A stretch of 40,143 nt of DNA from Methylocystis sp. (GCA_016178015.1 JACOUB010000017.1:1-40143), one strand, 5' to 3'; positions 9,914 to 18,708 are shown, counted from the first letter of the stretch. The notes: generated by a model from the sequence alone, not told the origin. Program-made: numbers and translations.

Positions 9914-10274
9914 TGGGTATGCCCCTCTCATCCATCGCGCGTTTCACCTCGCCCCAGAAATCATCGAGGAGCTGCGCCGCTGTCGTGAAAACATACGGCC
10001 GTCCCGGATGGTTCGCGGTTCGATGCCAATGATCGTTGGCCGCGGATGCTTTCACGAACTTCCCGCCGGGCCGTTTGACGGGATGCGCATTGTCGAACCG
10101 CACGAGCGGTTCGCCGTCCTTTGGACGAAATACGAGCGCGTAACTGAGGCCGTGGGGACGCTCCGGCGTCTGGTCAGTGCGTCGCGCCATGAATTCCACG
10201 ACATAGTCTTCCGCCGTTTCGAAACTGGAGCCGTCCAAGGACAGCAGCAGCTCGAGCTCGGCGTCTTCGTCCAT
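9903..10274 (-). CDS. TumE-like putative toxin (DUF6516-type)
   Basis: A 123-residue protein resembling the TumE toxin-antitoxin family: an acidic N-terminal strand (ELELLLSLDGSSFETAEDYV), a central HGLSYALVFRPKDG, then an H-W-H segment (NDHWHRTANHPGRPYVF) and a C-terminal helix ending in FWGEVKRAMDERG. Its start follows the ABC ATPase stop by 41 bases on the same strand, in a short AT-rich gap that could hold its own promoter. Toxin activity is inferred from family and the overlapping regulator gene; the molecular target is not evident. Confidence 0.7.
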   Translation of the reverse strand: MDEDAELELLLSLDGSSFETAEDYVVEFMARRTDQTPERPHGLSYALVFRPKDGEPLVRFDNAHPVKRPGGKFVKASAANDHWHRTANHPGRPYVFTTAAQLLDDFWGEVKRAMDERGIPNDL

Positions 10275-10315
10275 GTCATTTCTATCCTATCATCATCAGA
10301 TAATAAACGCAATCG

Positions 10316-11629
10316 TCACTGCGGATTTTCCAGGCTGAACGCCTGCGCGCTCTCGTCATAGGCGAATAACTCGCCATAGCGGCCCCAGGTGGTGACGCTC
10401 TTCAGCGTCGTCTCGGCATATTCCTCGCTCATGTAATCCTCGAGCTCCTCGCGAAAGCGCGTCGCCGGGGCGTGGTGCGACGGCCGCTCGTCGAGCACGC
10501 GGCGAATGCGCTGCGCCAACGGCACATAAGCGAGGAGATGATCGCCGAACAATTTCTTGCGTTGATCGACGCCCAGTTCCGCGAAACGCTTGCCTGCCGG
10601 CGTCAATTTGATGTCGCCTTCCGCGAGTTCCGCGAAGCGCAGCAACTGCAAGGTTTCCGCAACCGGGAAGAGATCGTCGATCTCGAGTTGCAGACTGTCG
10701 GCGAGCGCTGGCAGATCGGCTTTGCCGTCATATGGCGGCGCGGCCACCTCCTCGATCATGCCGGCAAGCGTATTGGTCGAAACGGTTGGCAAAGCCATGC
10801 CGAGTCCCGTGCCGGGAAACGCGCCTTCACGAACCTTCGCGGGTTCCGTCCGCTGCGTCATCAGGGCGTAAATATGATCGACCAGTTGGCGGAATTCGGG
10901 ATCGAGGCGATTGCGCGGATGCGCCAAGTCGACCCTTATCTCGGCGGCGATGCGTCCAGGATTGGACGACAGCACCACGATGCGGTCGCACATCAGCACC
11001 GCTTCCTCGATATTGTGCGTCACCATCAGAATCGATCTGATCGGCATGCGGCCTTCCACCCACAGATCGAGGAGATCGGTGCGCAAGGTTTCGGCGGTCA
11101 GCACGTCGAGCGCCGAAAACGGCTCGTCCATGAGTAGAATATTGGGCGCGACGACGAGCGCCCGGGCGAAGCCGACGCGCTGGCGCATGCCGCCGGAAAT
11201 TTCCTTGGGATAGGCGTTTTCGAAGCCATCGAGACCGATGATGTCGATCGCTTGCAAGGCCCGCCGGCGCGCTTCGGCTTCCCGAACGCCCTTGGCGCGC
11301 AACCCGAGTTCGACATTGGCGAGCACCGACAGCCAGGGAAACAGCGCGAAGCTTTGGAACACCATGGCGACGCCATCGACGGGCCCCTCAACCTTGGCTC
11401 CGCGGTAGACGACCTCGCCGCCAGCCGGCCGCGCCAGACCGGCCACGATGCGCAACAGCGTGGACTTGCCGCAACCGGAACGCCCCAGCAGTCCGACGAT
11501 CTCGCCTTCCTCCAATTGCATCGTGACGCCGTCGAGGACGAGCAGCCCTTTCTCGCCCGACGTCTTGCCATAGCGCTGCGAGACGTCTCTGATCTCGAGC
11601 AGCGGCGGGGCGCTGGCGGAAGCAAGCAT
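10316..11629 (-). CDS. ABC transporter ATPase with C-terminal AAA-associated domain
   Basis: A 437-residue ATPase of the nitrate/sulfonate/taurine importer group. Walker A is GRSGCGKST (about 49-57), the signature is ISGGM (144-148) and Walker B is ILLMDEP (164-170). Unlike SsuB or TauB (about 250 residues), it has a further 170-residue C-terminal region (about 275-437) matching the AAA-associated C-terminal domain, with winged-helix-like stretches (ELAEGDIKLTPAGKRFAELG). It starts 9 bases after the permease stop, with GGA from that stop region acting as ribosome binding site. The extra domain may regulate the transporter. Substrate unknown. Confidence 0.9.
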   Translation of the reverse strand: MLASASAPPLLEIRDVSQRYGKTSGEKGLLVLDGVTMQLEEGEIVGLLGRSGCGKSTLLRIVAGLARPAGGEVVYRGAKVEGPVDGVAMVFQSFALFPWLSVLANVELGLRAKGVREAEARRRALQAIDIIGLDGFENAYPKEISGGMRQRVGFARALVVAPNILLMDEPFSALDVLTAETLRTDLLDLWVEGRMPIRSILMVTHNIEEAVLMCDRIVVLSSNPGRIAAEIRVDLAHPRNRLDPEFRQLVDHIYALMTQRTEPAKVREGAFPGTGLGMALPTVSTNTLAGMIEEVAAPPYDGKADLPALADSLQLEIDDLFPVAETLQLLRFAELAEGDIKLTPAGKRFAELGVDQRKKLFGDHLLAYVPLAQRIRRVLDERPSHHAPATRFREELEDYMSEEYAETTLKSVTTWGRYGELFAYDESAQAFSLENPQ

Positions 11630-11638
11630 TTTAGGTCC

Positions 11639-13375
11639 TCACGAAAGCCGCAAGCGCCGTTCGGCAAAGCCGAACAGCTGGCGCCAAAACAGCCGGTTGA
11701 ACACGATCACAAAGACGCTCATGACGGCGACCCCAAGCACGATCTTGGGGTAATCGCCGTCGGCGGTGGCCTTGGCGATATAGGCTCCGATGCCATGCGC
11801 CGCGAGGGTCTCGTCGCCCCATCGCACATATTCGGCGACGATCGCCGCGTTCCACGAGCCTCCCGCGGCGGTGAGCGCGCCGGTGACGTAATAGGGAAAC
11901 ACAGCCGGAAGAATGACGCTCTTCCACCAAGCGAACCCGTGGATGCCGAAATTGGCGGCGACTTCGCGCAGATCGTTCGGAAAGGCCGAAGCGCCGGCGA
12001 TTACGTTGAACGCGATATACCATTGCGTCCCGAAGATGATCAACAGCGACAGCCAAATATCCGGGTTCAGTTTGAAACCTACGATGGCGACGACCGCCGC
12101 CGGGAACACGACGTTGGCCGGGAACGCCGCCAAAAATTGCGCCAGTGGTTGAACCTTCGCGGCGATGCGGGGGCGCAGCCCGATCCAGACGCCGACCGGA
12201 ACCCATATGAGCGTCGCCAGCGCAATCAGCACCACGACCCGCGCCATGGTGATCAGGGTCATCAGCGCGGCGTATCGAAATTCATCGAAGGTGACGCCGG
12301 CGCCCACAAATTCGACGATGAGATAGAGCGAATAGAGCGAGGCCGCGGCTACCGTCGCGAACCAAATAATGTCGAAAGCGATGCTCCCGCCGAATTTTTC
12401 GGCGACGCCGCGCGGCAAGGCAGCCGGCGATCGCACGCGCCACAGCAAAGCGCGGCGCAGCAGGGCGGCCGGCCCGGACATGACCGCTCGCAGCCAACGC
12501 GTGCGCAAAAAAAGATCGCGCGCCCACGACTGCGCCTCGTCCTGCGAGGCCTGGAGTTCGACGCGAAATTTTCCCGAAAAGGCGACGATCGGCCGAAACA
12601 GCAATTGGTCGTAAGCGAGAATGATCAAGGCGACCGCCAGGACGGCCGCCGCGACGCAATCGATGCGCTTGTTCTCGATGGCGAGCGCGAGATAGGAGCC
12701 GACGCCGGGCAGTCTGACGCTCACGTCGCCGACCGAGATCGCTTCCGAGGCGACCACGAAGAACCAGCCGCCCGACATCGACATCATCGCGTTCCAGACC
12801 AGGCCGGGCATGGCGAACGGCGTCTCCAGCCGCCAAAATCGCTGCCAGGCCGTCAGACCAAAAGCTGTGGCGACTTCGTCGAGATCGCGCGGCACGGTGC
12901 GCAGCGACTGATAAAAGGAGAAGGCCATGTTCCAGGCCTGCGAAGTGAAGATCGCGAAAATCGCCGCGCATTCCGCGCCCAACGTCGAACCCGGAAAGAG
13001 GCCGAGAAAGAAGGTGACGGTAAAGGAGAGAAAGCCGAGAATCGGCACCGATTGCAGCACGTCGAGCAGGGGAATGAGAACCATTTCGGCGCGCCGGCTC
13101 TTCGCCGCCAGCGTCGCGTAGCTCAAAGTGAAAAGGAGAGAAACAACGATCGCCGCGAACATGCGCAACGTCGTGCGCAGCCCATAATAGGGCAGGCGCC
13201 AATAATCGAGCGACAATTGCGCCGTTTCCGGCGCGCTCAAGGGCGAGACCATGCCGCGCGAGCCGAGCGTCGCCAGGACGAACAGGCCGAACACCAACGC
13301 CAGCGCGACAAAGTCCCAAATATTGGGAAGAGTCCGGCGCCCGAGCGACGTAAATGCGACAAAGCTGCCGATCAT
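11639..13375 (-). CDS. Fused double permease of a nitrate/taurine-type ABC importer
   Basis: A 578-residue membrane protein made of two permease halves. Each half has five to six hydrophobic segments and its own cytoplasmic EAA-type loop: EVATAFGLTAWQRFWRLETP near residue 170 and EVAANFGIHGFAWWKSVILP near 475. Families of this group usually have one half per polypeptide and dimerise. No strong ribosome binding site is seen before the ATG at 13375. It forms an operon with the ATPase downstream. No periplasmic binding protein is encoded in this window, so how substrate is delivered is open. Confidence 0.9.
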   Translation of the reverse strand: MIGSFVAFTSLGRRTLPNIWDFVALALVFGLFVLATLGSRGMVSPLSAPETAQLSLDYWRLPYYGLRTTLRMFAAIVVSLLFTLSYATLAAKSRRAEMVLIPLLDVLQSVPILGFLSFTVTFFLGLFPGSTLGAECAAIFAIFTSQAWNMAFSFYQSLRTVPRDLDEVATAFGLTAWQRFWRLETPFAMPGLVWNAMMSMSGGWFFVVASEAISVGDVSVRLPGVGSYLALAIENKRIDCVAAAVLAVALIILAYDQLLFRPIVAFSGKFRVELQASQDEAQSWARDLFLRTRWLRAVMSGPAALLRRALLWRVRSPAALPRGVAEKFGGSIAFDIIWFATVAAASLYSLYLIVEFVGAGVTFDEFRYAALMTLITMARVVVLIALATLIWVPVGVWIGLRPRIAAKVQPLAQFLAAFPANVVFPAAVVAIVGFKLNPDIWLSLLIIFGTQWYIAFNVIAGASAFPNDLREVAANFGIHGFAWWKSVILPAVFPYYVTGALTAAGGSWNAAIVAEYVRWGDETLAAHGIGAYIAKATADGDYPKIVLGVAVMSVFVIVFNRLFWRQLFGFAERRLRLS

Positions 13376-13529
13376 GAGGCGAGGCCGCCGTGCCTGTTGG
13401 CGAGAGTTGGTCGAAAGGACCGGCGTCCGCGCGCCTTGGCGGGGAGGTAGGACATCGCCGCGCTGAAAGCAATGAATAGGGCGTTAGAGCACAGGGCGAT
13501 CCGGTGAATGTCGGCAAGTGGCGCAATCT

Positions 13530-13642
13530 GCCCTCTCTCCCGCGTAGCGGGGGAGAGTTGGAGAGGGGGCAGTTCGTCTTGGAGCAATTTTGCGCGGCAA
13601 TTCCCCCTCCCTGGCCCTCCCCCGCGTTCCGCGGGAGAGGGA
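13530..13642. repeat. Family B repeat (CTCTCCCGC/GCGGGAGAG palindromes)
   Basis: CTCTCTCCCGCGTAGCGGGGGAGAG at the left and CCTCCCCCGCGTTCCGCGGG then AGAGGG at the right enclose about 60 bases. Related elements lie at 24597-24731, 29818-29958 and 32721-32876. Non-coding region upstream of the permease gene; any promoter for the ABC operon must lie between this and 13376. Confidence 0.65.
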
Positions 13643-13690
13643 ATCGAACGGCGTCATCGCGCGTAATTTCCTTCACCTGATCGCCCTGCG

Positions 13691-13745
13691 TTAGAGCAGG
13701 TCCTCAAAAAAGTTGACAGACTTTTTCGACAAGGACCTCCTCTAA
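13691..13745. repeat. 55-base imperfect palindrome
   Basis: Arms read TTAGAG, C, AGGTCCT, CA, AAAAAGT and, in mirror image, ACTTTTT, CGACA, AGGACCT, C, CTCTAA around a TGACAG centre. It touches the left end of the family A element that follows. It could be a hairpin terminator or part of the repeat mosaic. It does not match the arms of family A. Confidence 0.6.
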
Positions 13746-13941
13746 TACCAACGGCCAAAAAAAATGACTCGTCATGGCCGGGCTTGTCCCGGCCATCCAC
13801 GCCGACGAGCTGCTACGCTGCTCGACGAAAGGCTCATTGTTTCCGCCTCTTTCGGAAGCCATCCCGCAGGATCCCGGCGTGGATGCCCGCGACAAGCGCG
13901 GGCATGACGGCGGTCAATGTTTTCGGCTGCTGGTATTACAT
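13746..13941. repeat. Family A full-length inverted-repeat element
   Basis: Starts TACCAACGGCC...GACTCGTCATGGCCGG and ends CGCGGGCATGACGGCGG, then TCAATGTTTTCGGCTGCTGG and TA. The outermost parts are mirror images, so the element as a whole is an inverted repeat of about 200 bases with the GTCATG...CATCCACG palindromes nested inside each end. No gene is visible in it. It lies in the 634-base gap between the permease gene and the coiled-coil protein gene. Confidence 0.7.
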
Positions 13942-14009
13942 CAGCGGGCCATGCCTTTCCTCGCGGCAGGTCGACACATCGAAGATAGCGGAGCGGAGCG
14001 GCGAAAATT

Positions 14010-15038
14010 TTAGTCGCGGCGGGAATCGATGACGCCCCGCGAGGTGATGACCACCCATTCAGCGCCGCGCCGCGCGATCGCCGTTACGCGGCCGGCGCCG
14101 GGCAGGCTGTCGCCTCTCGCCACTTCCTCGACGAGGCCGTCCCCCCGTTCGACGAACGCAACGCCGTTGGAGACTTGGCGCAACACGTAACCGCCGGGCG
14201 GGATGGTGGACTGCGCGTTGTTCTTTTCCGCCTCGGGTTTGGCGGCCGCGGCGAGCGGCTTCATGGCGTTCGGCGAATTCGCCGCACGCGTCGAATTCGA
14301 TTCATTGCGCGTCGTCGCGCCTTGGCGGGCGACGCCATCGCGATCGTCTTTTTGGACGGCCCCAGTGACAGATTGGTCGGCCCGGAGGCGCTCGATCCGC
14401 TCCAGGCGGGCTTCGAGCGTGTCGAGCCGCGCCAAAGCGCCGGCGGTTGCTCGCTCGCTGGCCCGGTTCGCTTCGAGGCTGATCTCGCGGCTCGCCTCCA
14501 GGGCGCCTATTCTTTCAGAAGCGCGCTGGCCTTCCGCCGCATAACGCATCGCCGCGATTTGCGCGCGCACGGCGCCCAATTCGTCCAGCAACGACGCCAA
14601 CTCGCGTTGTGCGCTGGCCTGCGAGGCGATTTCGGATTTCCATGGAAGAACTTGTGCGAGTGACGCCGTCTCGACCTGCGCGCGGGCTTTGAGAACGCCT
14701 TGCACGCCGCTGAGCGGATATGACAGGAACCCCAGAACCAAGCCCGCCGCGAGCGACGCGCCGGCGAAGGCATAGAAGCGCTTGCTCGAGCCGAACAGCG
14801 GGAAGGCGCCCGCGAGGGAGGGCGTCGGGCTTGGCGGCGGCGCCACGGCCTCTGGCGTTTGTGAGGGGTCGGCCTCCGGCGTTGCCGCCGCGGCGCACGC
14901 GCAAGCGTCCGCGCCGATCAATTCGCTGTCGTTCGGGCAGAGTTCCGACAGGCGCGGCGTTGCGCTGGCTGATGTCTCATCATCTGCGCGTTGCGCGTTG
15001 CGCGTTCGACGCGCGTTCTGTTTCAGCGTCCGTCTCAT
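14010..15038 (-). CDS. Membrane-anchored coiled-coil protein of unknown function
   Basis: A 342-residue protein I cannot name. A basic then Ala/Pro-rich cytoplasmic N-terminus (1-85, with CACAAA at about 47-52) is followed by one transmembrane helix at about 88-110. A coiled-coil region rich in E, R, A and L follows at about 140-215. A Ser/Asn-rich linker leads to a small C-terminal domain (about 280-342, PPGGYVLRQVSNGVAFVERG) that resembles SH3-like periplasmic domains in architecture. GGAGG lies 7 bases before the ATG, so the start is well supported. It follows pxpC by 66 bases on the same strand but has no evident link to oxoproline metabolism. Confidence 0.8.
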   Translation of the reverse strand: MRRTLKQNARRTRNAQRADDETSASATPRLSELCPNDSELIGADACACAAAATPEADPSQTPEAVAPPPSPTPSLAGAFPLFGSSKRFYAFAGASLAAGLVLGFLSYPLSGVQGVLKARAQVETASLAQVLPWKSEIASQASAQRELASLLDELGAVRAQIAAMRYAAEGQRASERIGALEASREISLEANRASERATAGALARLDTLEARLERIERLRADQSVTGAVQKDDRDGVARQGATTRNESNSTRAANSPNAMKPLAAAAKPEAEKNNAQSTIPPGGYVLRQVSNGVAFVERGDGLVEEVARGDSLPGAGRVTAIARRGAEWVVITSRGVIDSRRD

Positions 15039-15104
15039 GGCGAGCCTCCGGGCGAAATGGCGACCGTAGCCTCGTCAATCTGAGCGCGCATGGTTAACGC
15101 GCCG

Positions 15105-16124
15105 TTAACCGCCCCCGGCGTCGCTCACGCCGCCGATGAGGTTTTGCGAGAGCAGAAACTCGGACGAAAGGTCGCCGGGCGCCGCAACGAGCTGCGCGCC
15201 TTTGGCAATCGTCTCGCGCAGGGCCCTTCTGGCGGCGGTCGCTTCTTCGATGCTGACGGCGGCGAAAGACAGGCTCTGGCCCGGGCGCAATTGCGCGACA
15301 GCGCCGATGTCGGCGCCGATCACATTGGCGATCTTGGGATAGCCGCCGGTCGGCTGCCGATCGGCCATCAGCACGAGCGGGCGCCCGTCTCCCGGAACCT
15401 GGATAGCGCCGAGCGCGACGCCATCCGAGACGATGTCGTGGCCCTTGCCATGTTCCAGCGTCGCACCCTCGAGCCCGTACGCCATGCGGTCGCTGCGCGC
15501 CGAAACACGCCAGGTTGTGGCGAGGAAAGATTTGATCGCCCGCGACGTGAAGTAATCGTCCTGCGGTCCGAGCACGACACGAACGGGAGCGTCGGGGCGC
15601 GCTAACCATGGCGCCAGGATTTGCTGCGGGGATGCAGGCGCTGTCGACAGATGCGCGATTGGCAGGACGTCGCCGGCGCGCAAGGCGCGGCCATCGAGCC
15701 CCCCCAATTGCGAACGCGTATGCGTCGCCAGCGATCCCAAGACCTTCGGCAGGTCGAAACAGCCCCCGACAGCGATATAGCACCAAGCGCCTGCCGGCCC
15801 CGGCCGCACCGACAGTCGCGCGCCCTGCTCCAATCGCAGAGCGCAGGCGCTGGGCAGCTTTCGCCCGTCGCAGCGGACCTCGAATGCGCCGCCGGCGATC
15901 GCGACGGAGATGGCTTCTCCTTGCGCCTCGAGTTCGACGCCGCCGAGCGAGACTTCGATCGCGGCGACGTCCGGCCTCGCTCCGGCGGCGACAGTGGCCG
16001 CCGCGAACGCCCCCGCGTCCATGGGGCCGGCCGGCGTCACGCCGAAACGCAAATGGCCGCGGCGTCCCGCGTCCTGCAAGGTGACGCCAGGACCGGCGGA
16101 GCGGACCAGCAGTCGCGCGCTCAT
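15105..16124 (-). CDS. pxpC: 5-oxoprolinase subunit PxpC (KipA-type biotin-dependent carboxyltransferase fold)
   Basis: A 339-residue cytoplasmic protein of the KipA/allophanate hydrolase subunit 2 family. Family sequences include GPGVTLQDAGRRGHLRFGV and PAGPMD at the N-terminus and MADRQPTGGYPKIANVI in the second half. With PxpA and PxpB it splits 5-oxoproline to glutamate using ATP. Its start overlaps the pxpB stop by 4 bases (ATGA), so the two are translationally coupled. pxpA is absent from the window. Confidence 0.92.
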   Translation of the reverse strand: MSARLLVRSAGPGVTLQDAGRRGHLRFGVTPAGPMDAGAFAAATVAAGARPDVAAIEVSLGGVELEAQGEAISVAIAGGAFEVRCDGRKLPSACALRLEQGARLSVRPGPAGAWCYIAVGGCFDLPKVLGSLATHTRSQLGGLDGRALRAGDVLPIAHLSTAPASPQQILAPWLARPDAPVRVVLGPQDDYFTSRAIKSFLATTWRVSARSDRMAYGLEGATLEHGKGHDIVSDGVALGAIQVPGDGRPLVLMADRQPTGGYPKIANVIGADIGAVAQLRPGQSLSFAAVSIEEATAARRALRETIAKGAQLVAAPGDLSSEFLLSQNLIGGVSDAGGG

Positions 16125-16849
16125 CGAAGCGTCGCGCGTCGCGCGACAATCTCGCCTCGCGCGGCTCTGGCGCCGAGCGTCGCGAACGTCGCGGCGTCGA
16201 TCGATTCAAAACGCACCACGTCGCCTACCTCGATGAGAAACGGCGGATCGCGCGGCAGCGAGAACAGACGCTCCGGGGTGCGCGCGATCACATACCAGCC
16301 GGTCGGCATGGGATTGGCGCCGATCAGCGCAAGGCCGCCGCCGATCAGCACGGCGCCTGGCGGCGTCGGCGGGCGCGGGACGGCGCGCCGAGCGATGGCG
16401 AGAGGCGCGGGCAAGCCGCCGAGATAGCACCAGCCGGGCGCAAAGCCATACATATAGGCGCGATAATCGGCGCTCGCGTGGAGCTGTGCGACGCGCTCAG
16501 GGGATAGGGCCAGCTGTTGCGCGGCGATCGCGACATCTTCGGCGAGCGCCGGATCGTAGCAGCAAGGGATCGTCCATCGCGCGCTGGGCTCTAATCCGGT
16601 TCCAGGCGCAGGCTCGATCGATTCGACATAGGCGACGAGCGCTGTGCGCGACAGTTCAAGAGGGTCGTAATGGATCATCAAGGACCGATAGGTCGGCACG
16701 GTTTCGAGGACGCCCGGGGGCGCTGATTGGCGCAGCGCGGCGTCGAGCGCCAGAACGCGCGCATTGATTGCGGGATCGACGCTGTCGCCGAATTCGACAG
16801 TCAGCGCCGCTTCGCCCGCATCCAGACAGCGCGGCCGCGCATACAACAT
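16121..16849 (-). CDS. pxpB: 5-oxoprolinase subunit PxpB (KipI-type)
   Basis: A 242-residue KipI/allophanate hydrolase subunit 1 family protein, partner of PxpC. Motifs include GEAALTVEFGDSVDP near the N-terminus, IPCCYDPALAEDV, and the conserved YMYGFAPGWCYLGGLP followed by PRPPTPPGAVLIGG. AAGGAG lies 8 bases before the ATG. It heads the pxpB-pxpC(-coiled-coil protein) operon. It diverges from the porin-like gene across a 246-base AT-rich gap that holds both promoters. Confidence 0.93.
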   Translation of the reverse strand: MLYARPRCLDAGEAALTVEFGDSVDPAINARVLALDAALRQSAPPGVLETVPTYRSLMIHYDPLELSRTALVAYVESIEPAPGTGLEPSARWTIPCCYDPALAEDVAIAAQQLALSPERVAQLHASADYRAYMYGFAPGWCYLGGLPAPLAIARRAVPRPPTPPGAVLIGGGLALIGANPMPTGWYVIARTPERLFSLPRDPPFLIEVGDVVRFESIDAATFATLGARAARGEIVARRATLR

Positions 16850-16995
16850 GGCGAGGGCTCCTTAACAAAAATTAACAGGCATAAATCTGAACTTTAATTG
16901 GCGGACACTGTCAGGTTTCCTAGACAATGACCGCGATTCTTCATCGTGACATTTTTGCCACGATCAAAAAAATAAAAATTCATTAATGCCGTCTC

Positions 16996-17012
16996 TGCCC
17001 ATAAAATGGGCA
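16996..17012. promoter_or_regulatory. Perfect inverted repeat in the pxpB/porin divergent region
   Basis: TGCCCAT-AAA-ATGGGCA is a perfect 7-base inverted repeat with a 3-base spacer, about 85 bases upstream of the barrel protein gene. A second palindrome, CACAATTGTG, lies at 17056-17065, 30 bases before the start codon. Both are in markedly AT-rich DNA between divergent genes, as expected of operators. No regulator can be named. Confidence 0.5.
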
Positions 17013-17095
17013 AATGATTTGAACTTGGCCTTGATAGAGCAGGCCGATAGCGCAACACAATTGTGAACAATTTATCCTGAGGCTGGAGTTGGGGC

Positions 17096-18454
17096 ATGAA
17101 ACGGTTCTGTTTGGTTGGCGTCGCGGCTGCGGCGCTCGCGGCGAATGTGGCGCTGGCCGCCGATGTCGACGCCAAGAAAAAGGCTCCCGAGGCGCCCCCG
17201 CCCCCCTCCTGGTGGGAGGCGGTGACGATAACCGGCCTGGTGGAGGGAGGCGAGACCATCAATTTCGCCCATCCCAGCGACCATATCAATTTTGGACGCC
17301 TGTTCGACGATCGAGCCAGTCAGCCGTTGCTGAATCAGGCCATGTTGACCGTCCAACGCCCACTGGATCCGAAGGCGGCCGGGTACGACTTCGGCTTCAA
17401 GATTCAGGGAATGGTCGGTTCGGACGCGCGTTATACGCATTTCCTGGGCGAGCTCGATTATGTGATCCACGACCGGACCCAGCTCGACATCGTCGAGGCG
17501 AATGCGCAAGCGCATCTGCCCTGGCTGACGTCAGGCGGCATCGACGTCAAAGTCGGTCAATACGTCACCCTGGAAGGGGCGGAGGTGATCTATGCGCCGG
17601 ACAATCCGCTCTACTCGCATTCATACATCTTCAATTTCGGCATACCGTTCAAGCATACGGGCGTCATGACGATTACGCACGTGGCCCCCGAGCTCGACAT
17701 CTATGCCGGCGTCGACACGGGCGTGAACACGAGCATCGGTTGGCCGGGCGACAATAACGATGCCCCGGCGTTCCATGGCGGCATTGGCCTCAACCTTCTG
17801 GATGGCAGTCTGACCATCCTCGCGACCACCCACATTGGCCCGGAAATCCCGAAACAGCTGGACCCATTGGGCGTTGGATGGCCGAATACCCCCGTGTTAT
17901 GCGGCTGCGATCCCAACAACACGTTGCGTTATCTCAATGACGTGACGGTGACCTGGAAGCCGACCGAGAATCTCACCTTCATTACTGACCTCAACTACAT
18001 CACCGACGGCGGATTCAATGTGGATCCGATAACCGGCAGGGGGCAGGGGGTGCGAGGCTACGGCGGCGCGCAATACGCGATCTACAAGATCAACGACATC
18101 CTCAAGATCGTGGGGCGCGGCGAGATCTGGCGCGACCAAAACGGCTTCTTCGTCGCCGCTTTCCCCCATAGCCTCGACTTCATCAATGCCGAGCACGGCT
18201 TTCCGGCGACAGTGATTGCCGTTCCTCCCATCATACCCGGGGGGCCCACGCCTGGCACTACCTACGCGGAGCTCACGGCTGGCCTCACCATCTCGCCGCC
18301 CATCGAGAAGAACCCCCTGATAACGGGAATAACTTTCAGACCCGAAGTTCGCTGGGACACCTCCTTGAACGGCACGTCGCCTTTTGCTGCTGGCACGAGG
18401 CATTCGCAAGTCACCTTCGGCCTCGACATCATCGCGCCCTTCACCATCAGGTAA
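17096..18454 (+). CDS. Outer-membrane beta-barrel protein (OmpL-like porin-2 family)
   Basis: A 452-residue exported protein. The signal peptide ends near residue 21 (NVALA before ADVD). The mature part alternates short amphipathic strands and resembles the OmpL-like putative beta-barrel porin family: YDFGFKIQGMVGSDARYTH, IDVKVGQYVTLEGAEVI, YSHSYIFNFGIPFKHTGVM, and a C-terminal strand region. A loop carries CGC (LCGCDPNN). GGAG lies about 12 bases upstream of the ATG. A long AT-rich leader and two palindromes upstream suggest its expression is regulated. What it passes or binds is unknown. Confidence 0.85.
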   Translation: MKRFCLVGVAAAALAANVALAADVDAKKKAPEAPPPPSWWEAVTITGLVEGGETINFAHPSDHINFGRLFDDRASQPLLNQAMLTVQRPLDPKAAGYDFGFKIQGMVGSDARYTHFLGELDYVIHDRTQLDIVEANAQAHLPWLTSGGIDVKVGQYVTLEGAEVIYAPDNPLYSHSYIFNFGIPFKHTGVMTITHVAPELDIYAGVDTGVNTSIGWPGDNNDAPAFHGGIGLNLLDGSLTILATTHIGPEIPKQLDPLGVGWPNTPVLCGCDPNNTLRYLNDVTVTWKPTENLTFITDLNYITDGGFNVDPITGRGQGVRGYGGAQYAIYKINDILKIVGRGEIWRDQNGFFVAAFPHSLDFINAEHGFPATVIAVPPIIPGGPTPGTTYAELTAGLTISPPIEKNPLITGITFRPEVRWDTSLNGTSPFAAGTRHSQVTFGLDIIAPFTIR

Positions 18455-18645
18455 TACCGACGGCCTTAAATGGTGACCCGTCATGCCCGCGCTTGTCGCG
18501 GGCATCCACGCCGAGACGCCATGAGAAATGTCCAAGGAAACGCTCAGCTTTTCATTGAGACGTGTCGCAGCCCGTCGGCGTGGATGGCCGGGACAAGCCC
18601 GGCCATGACGTGCGGACAGGTCATTGTTAAAGGCCGCTGACATAG
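18455..18645. repeat. Family A full-length inverted-repeat element
   Basis: Begins TAATACCGACGGCC...CCCGTCATGCCCGCG and ends CCCGGCCATGACG, then GGTCATTGTTAAAGGCCGCT. Both ends match those of the 13.75-kb copy, while the middle differs. It starts right at the stop codon of the barrel protein gene and is followed by a terminator hairpin. Confidence 0.7.
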
Positions 18646-18672
18646 GCCGGGCGCCAATCGAACCCAAGGTGA

Positions 18673-18708
18673 AAGAGACCCGGATCGCTCCAGCGGTCCG
18701 GGTCTCTT
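18673..18708. terminator. Bidirectional hairpin terminator
   Basis: Perfect 12-base stem AAGAGACCCGGA / TCCGGGTCTCTT with a 12-base loop. It lies between convergent genes (barrel protein on plus, exported protein on minus). On either strand the stem ends in TCTCTT, a short T-rich tail. Confidence 0.75.

Noticed and set aside
11252-13450. Long plus-strand open frame opposite the ABC transporter genes
   Set aside because: Mirror frame of clearly recognisable ABC genes; charged, repetitive translation and no ribosome binding site.
13372-13587. Minus-strand frame upstream of the permease
   Set aside because: Half of it is translated family B repeat and the rest has no protein character.
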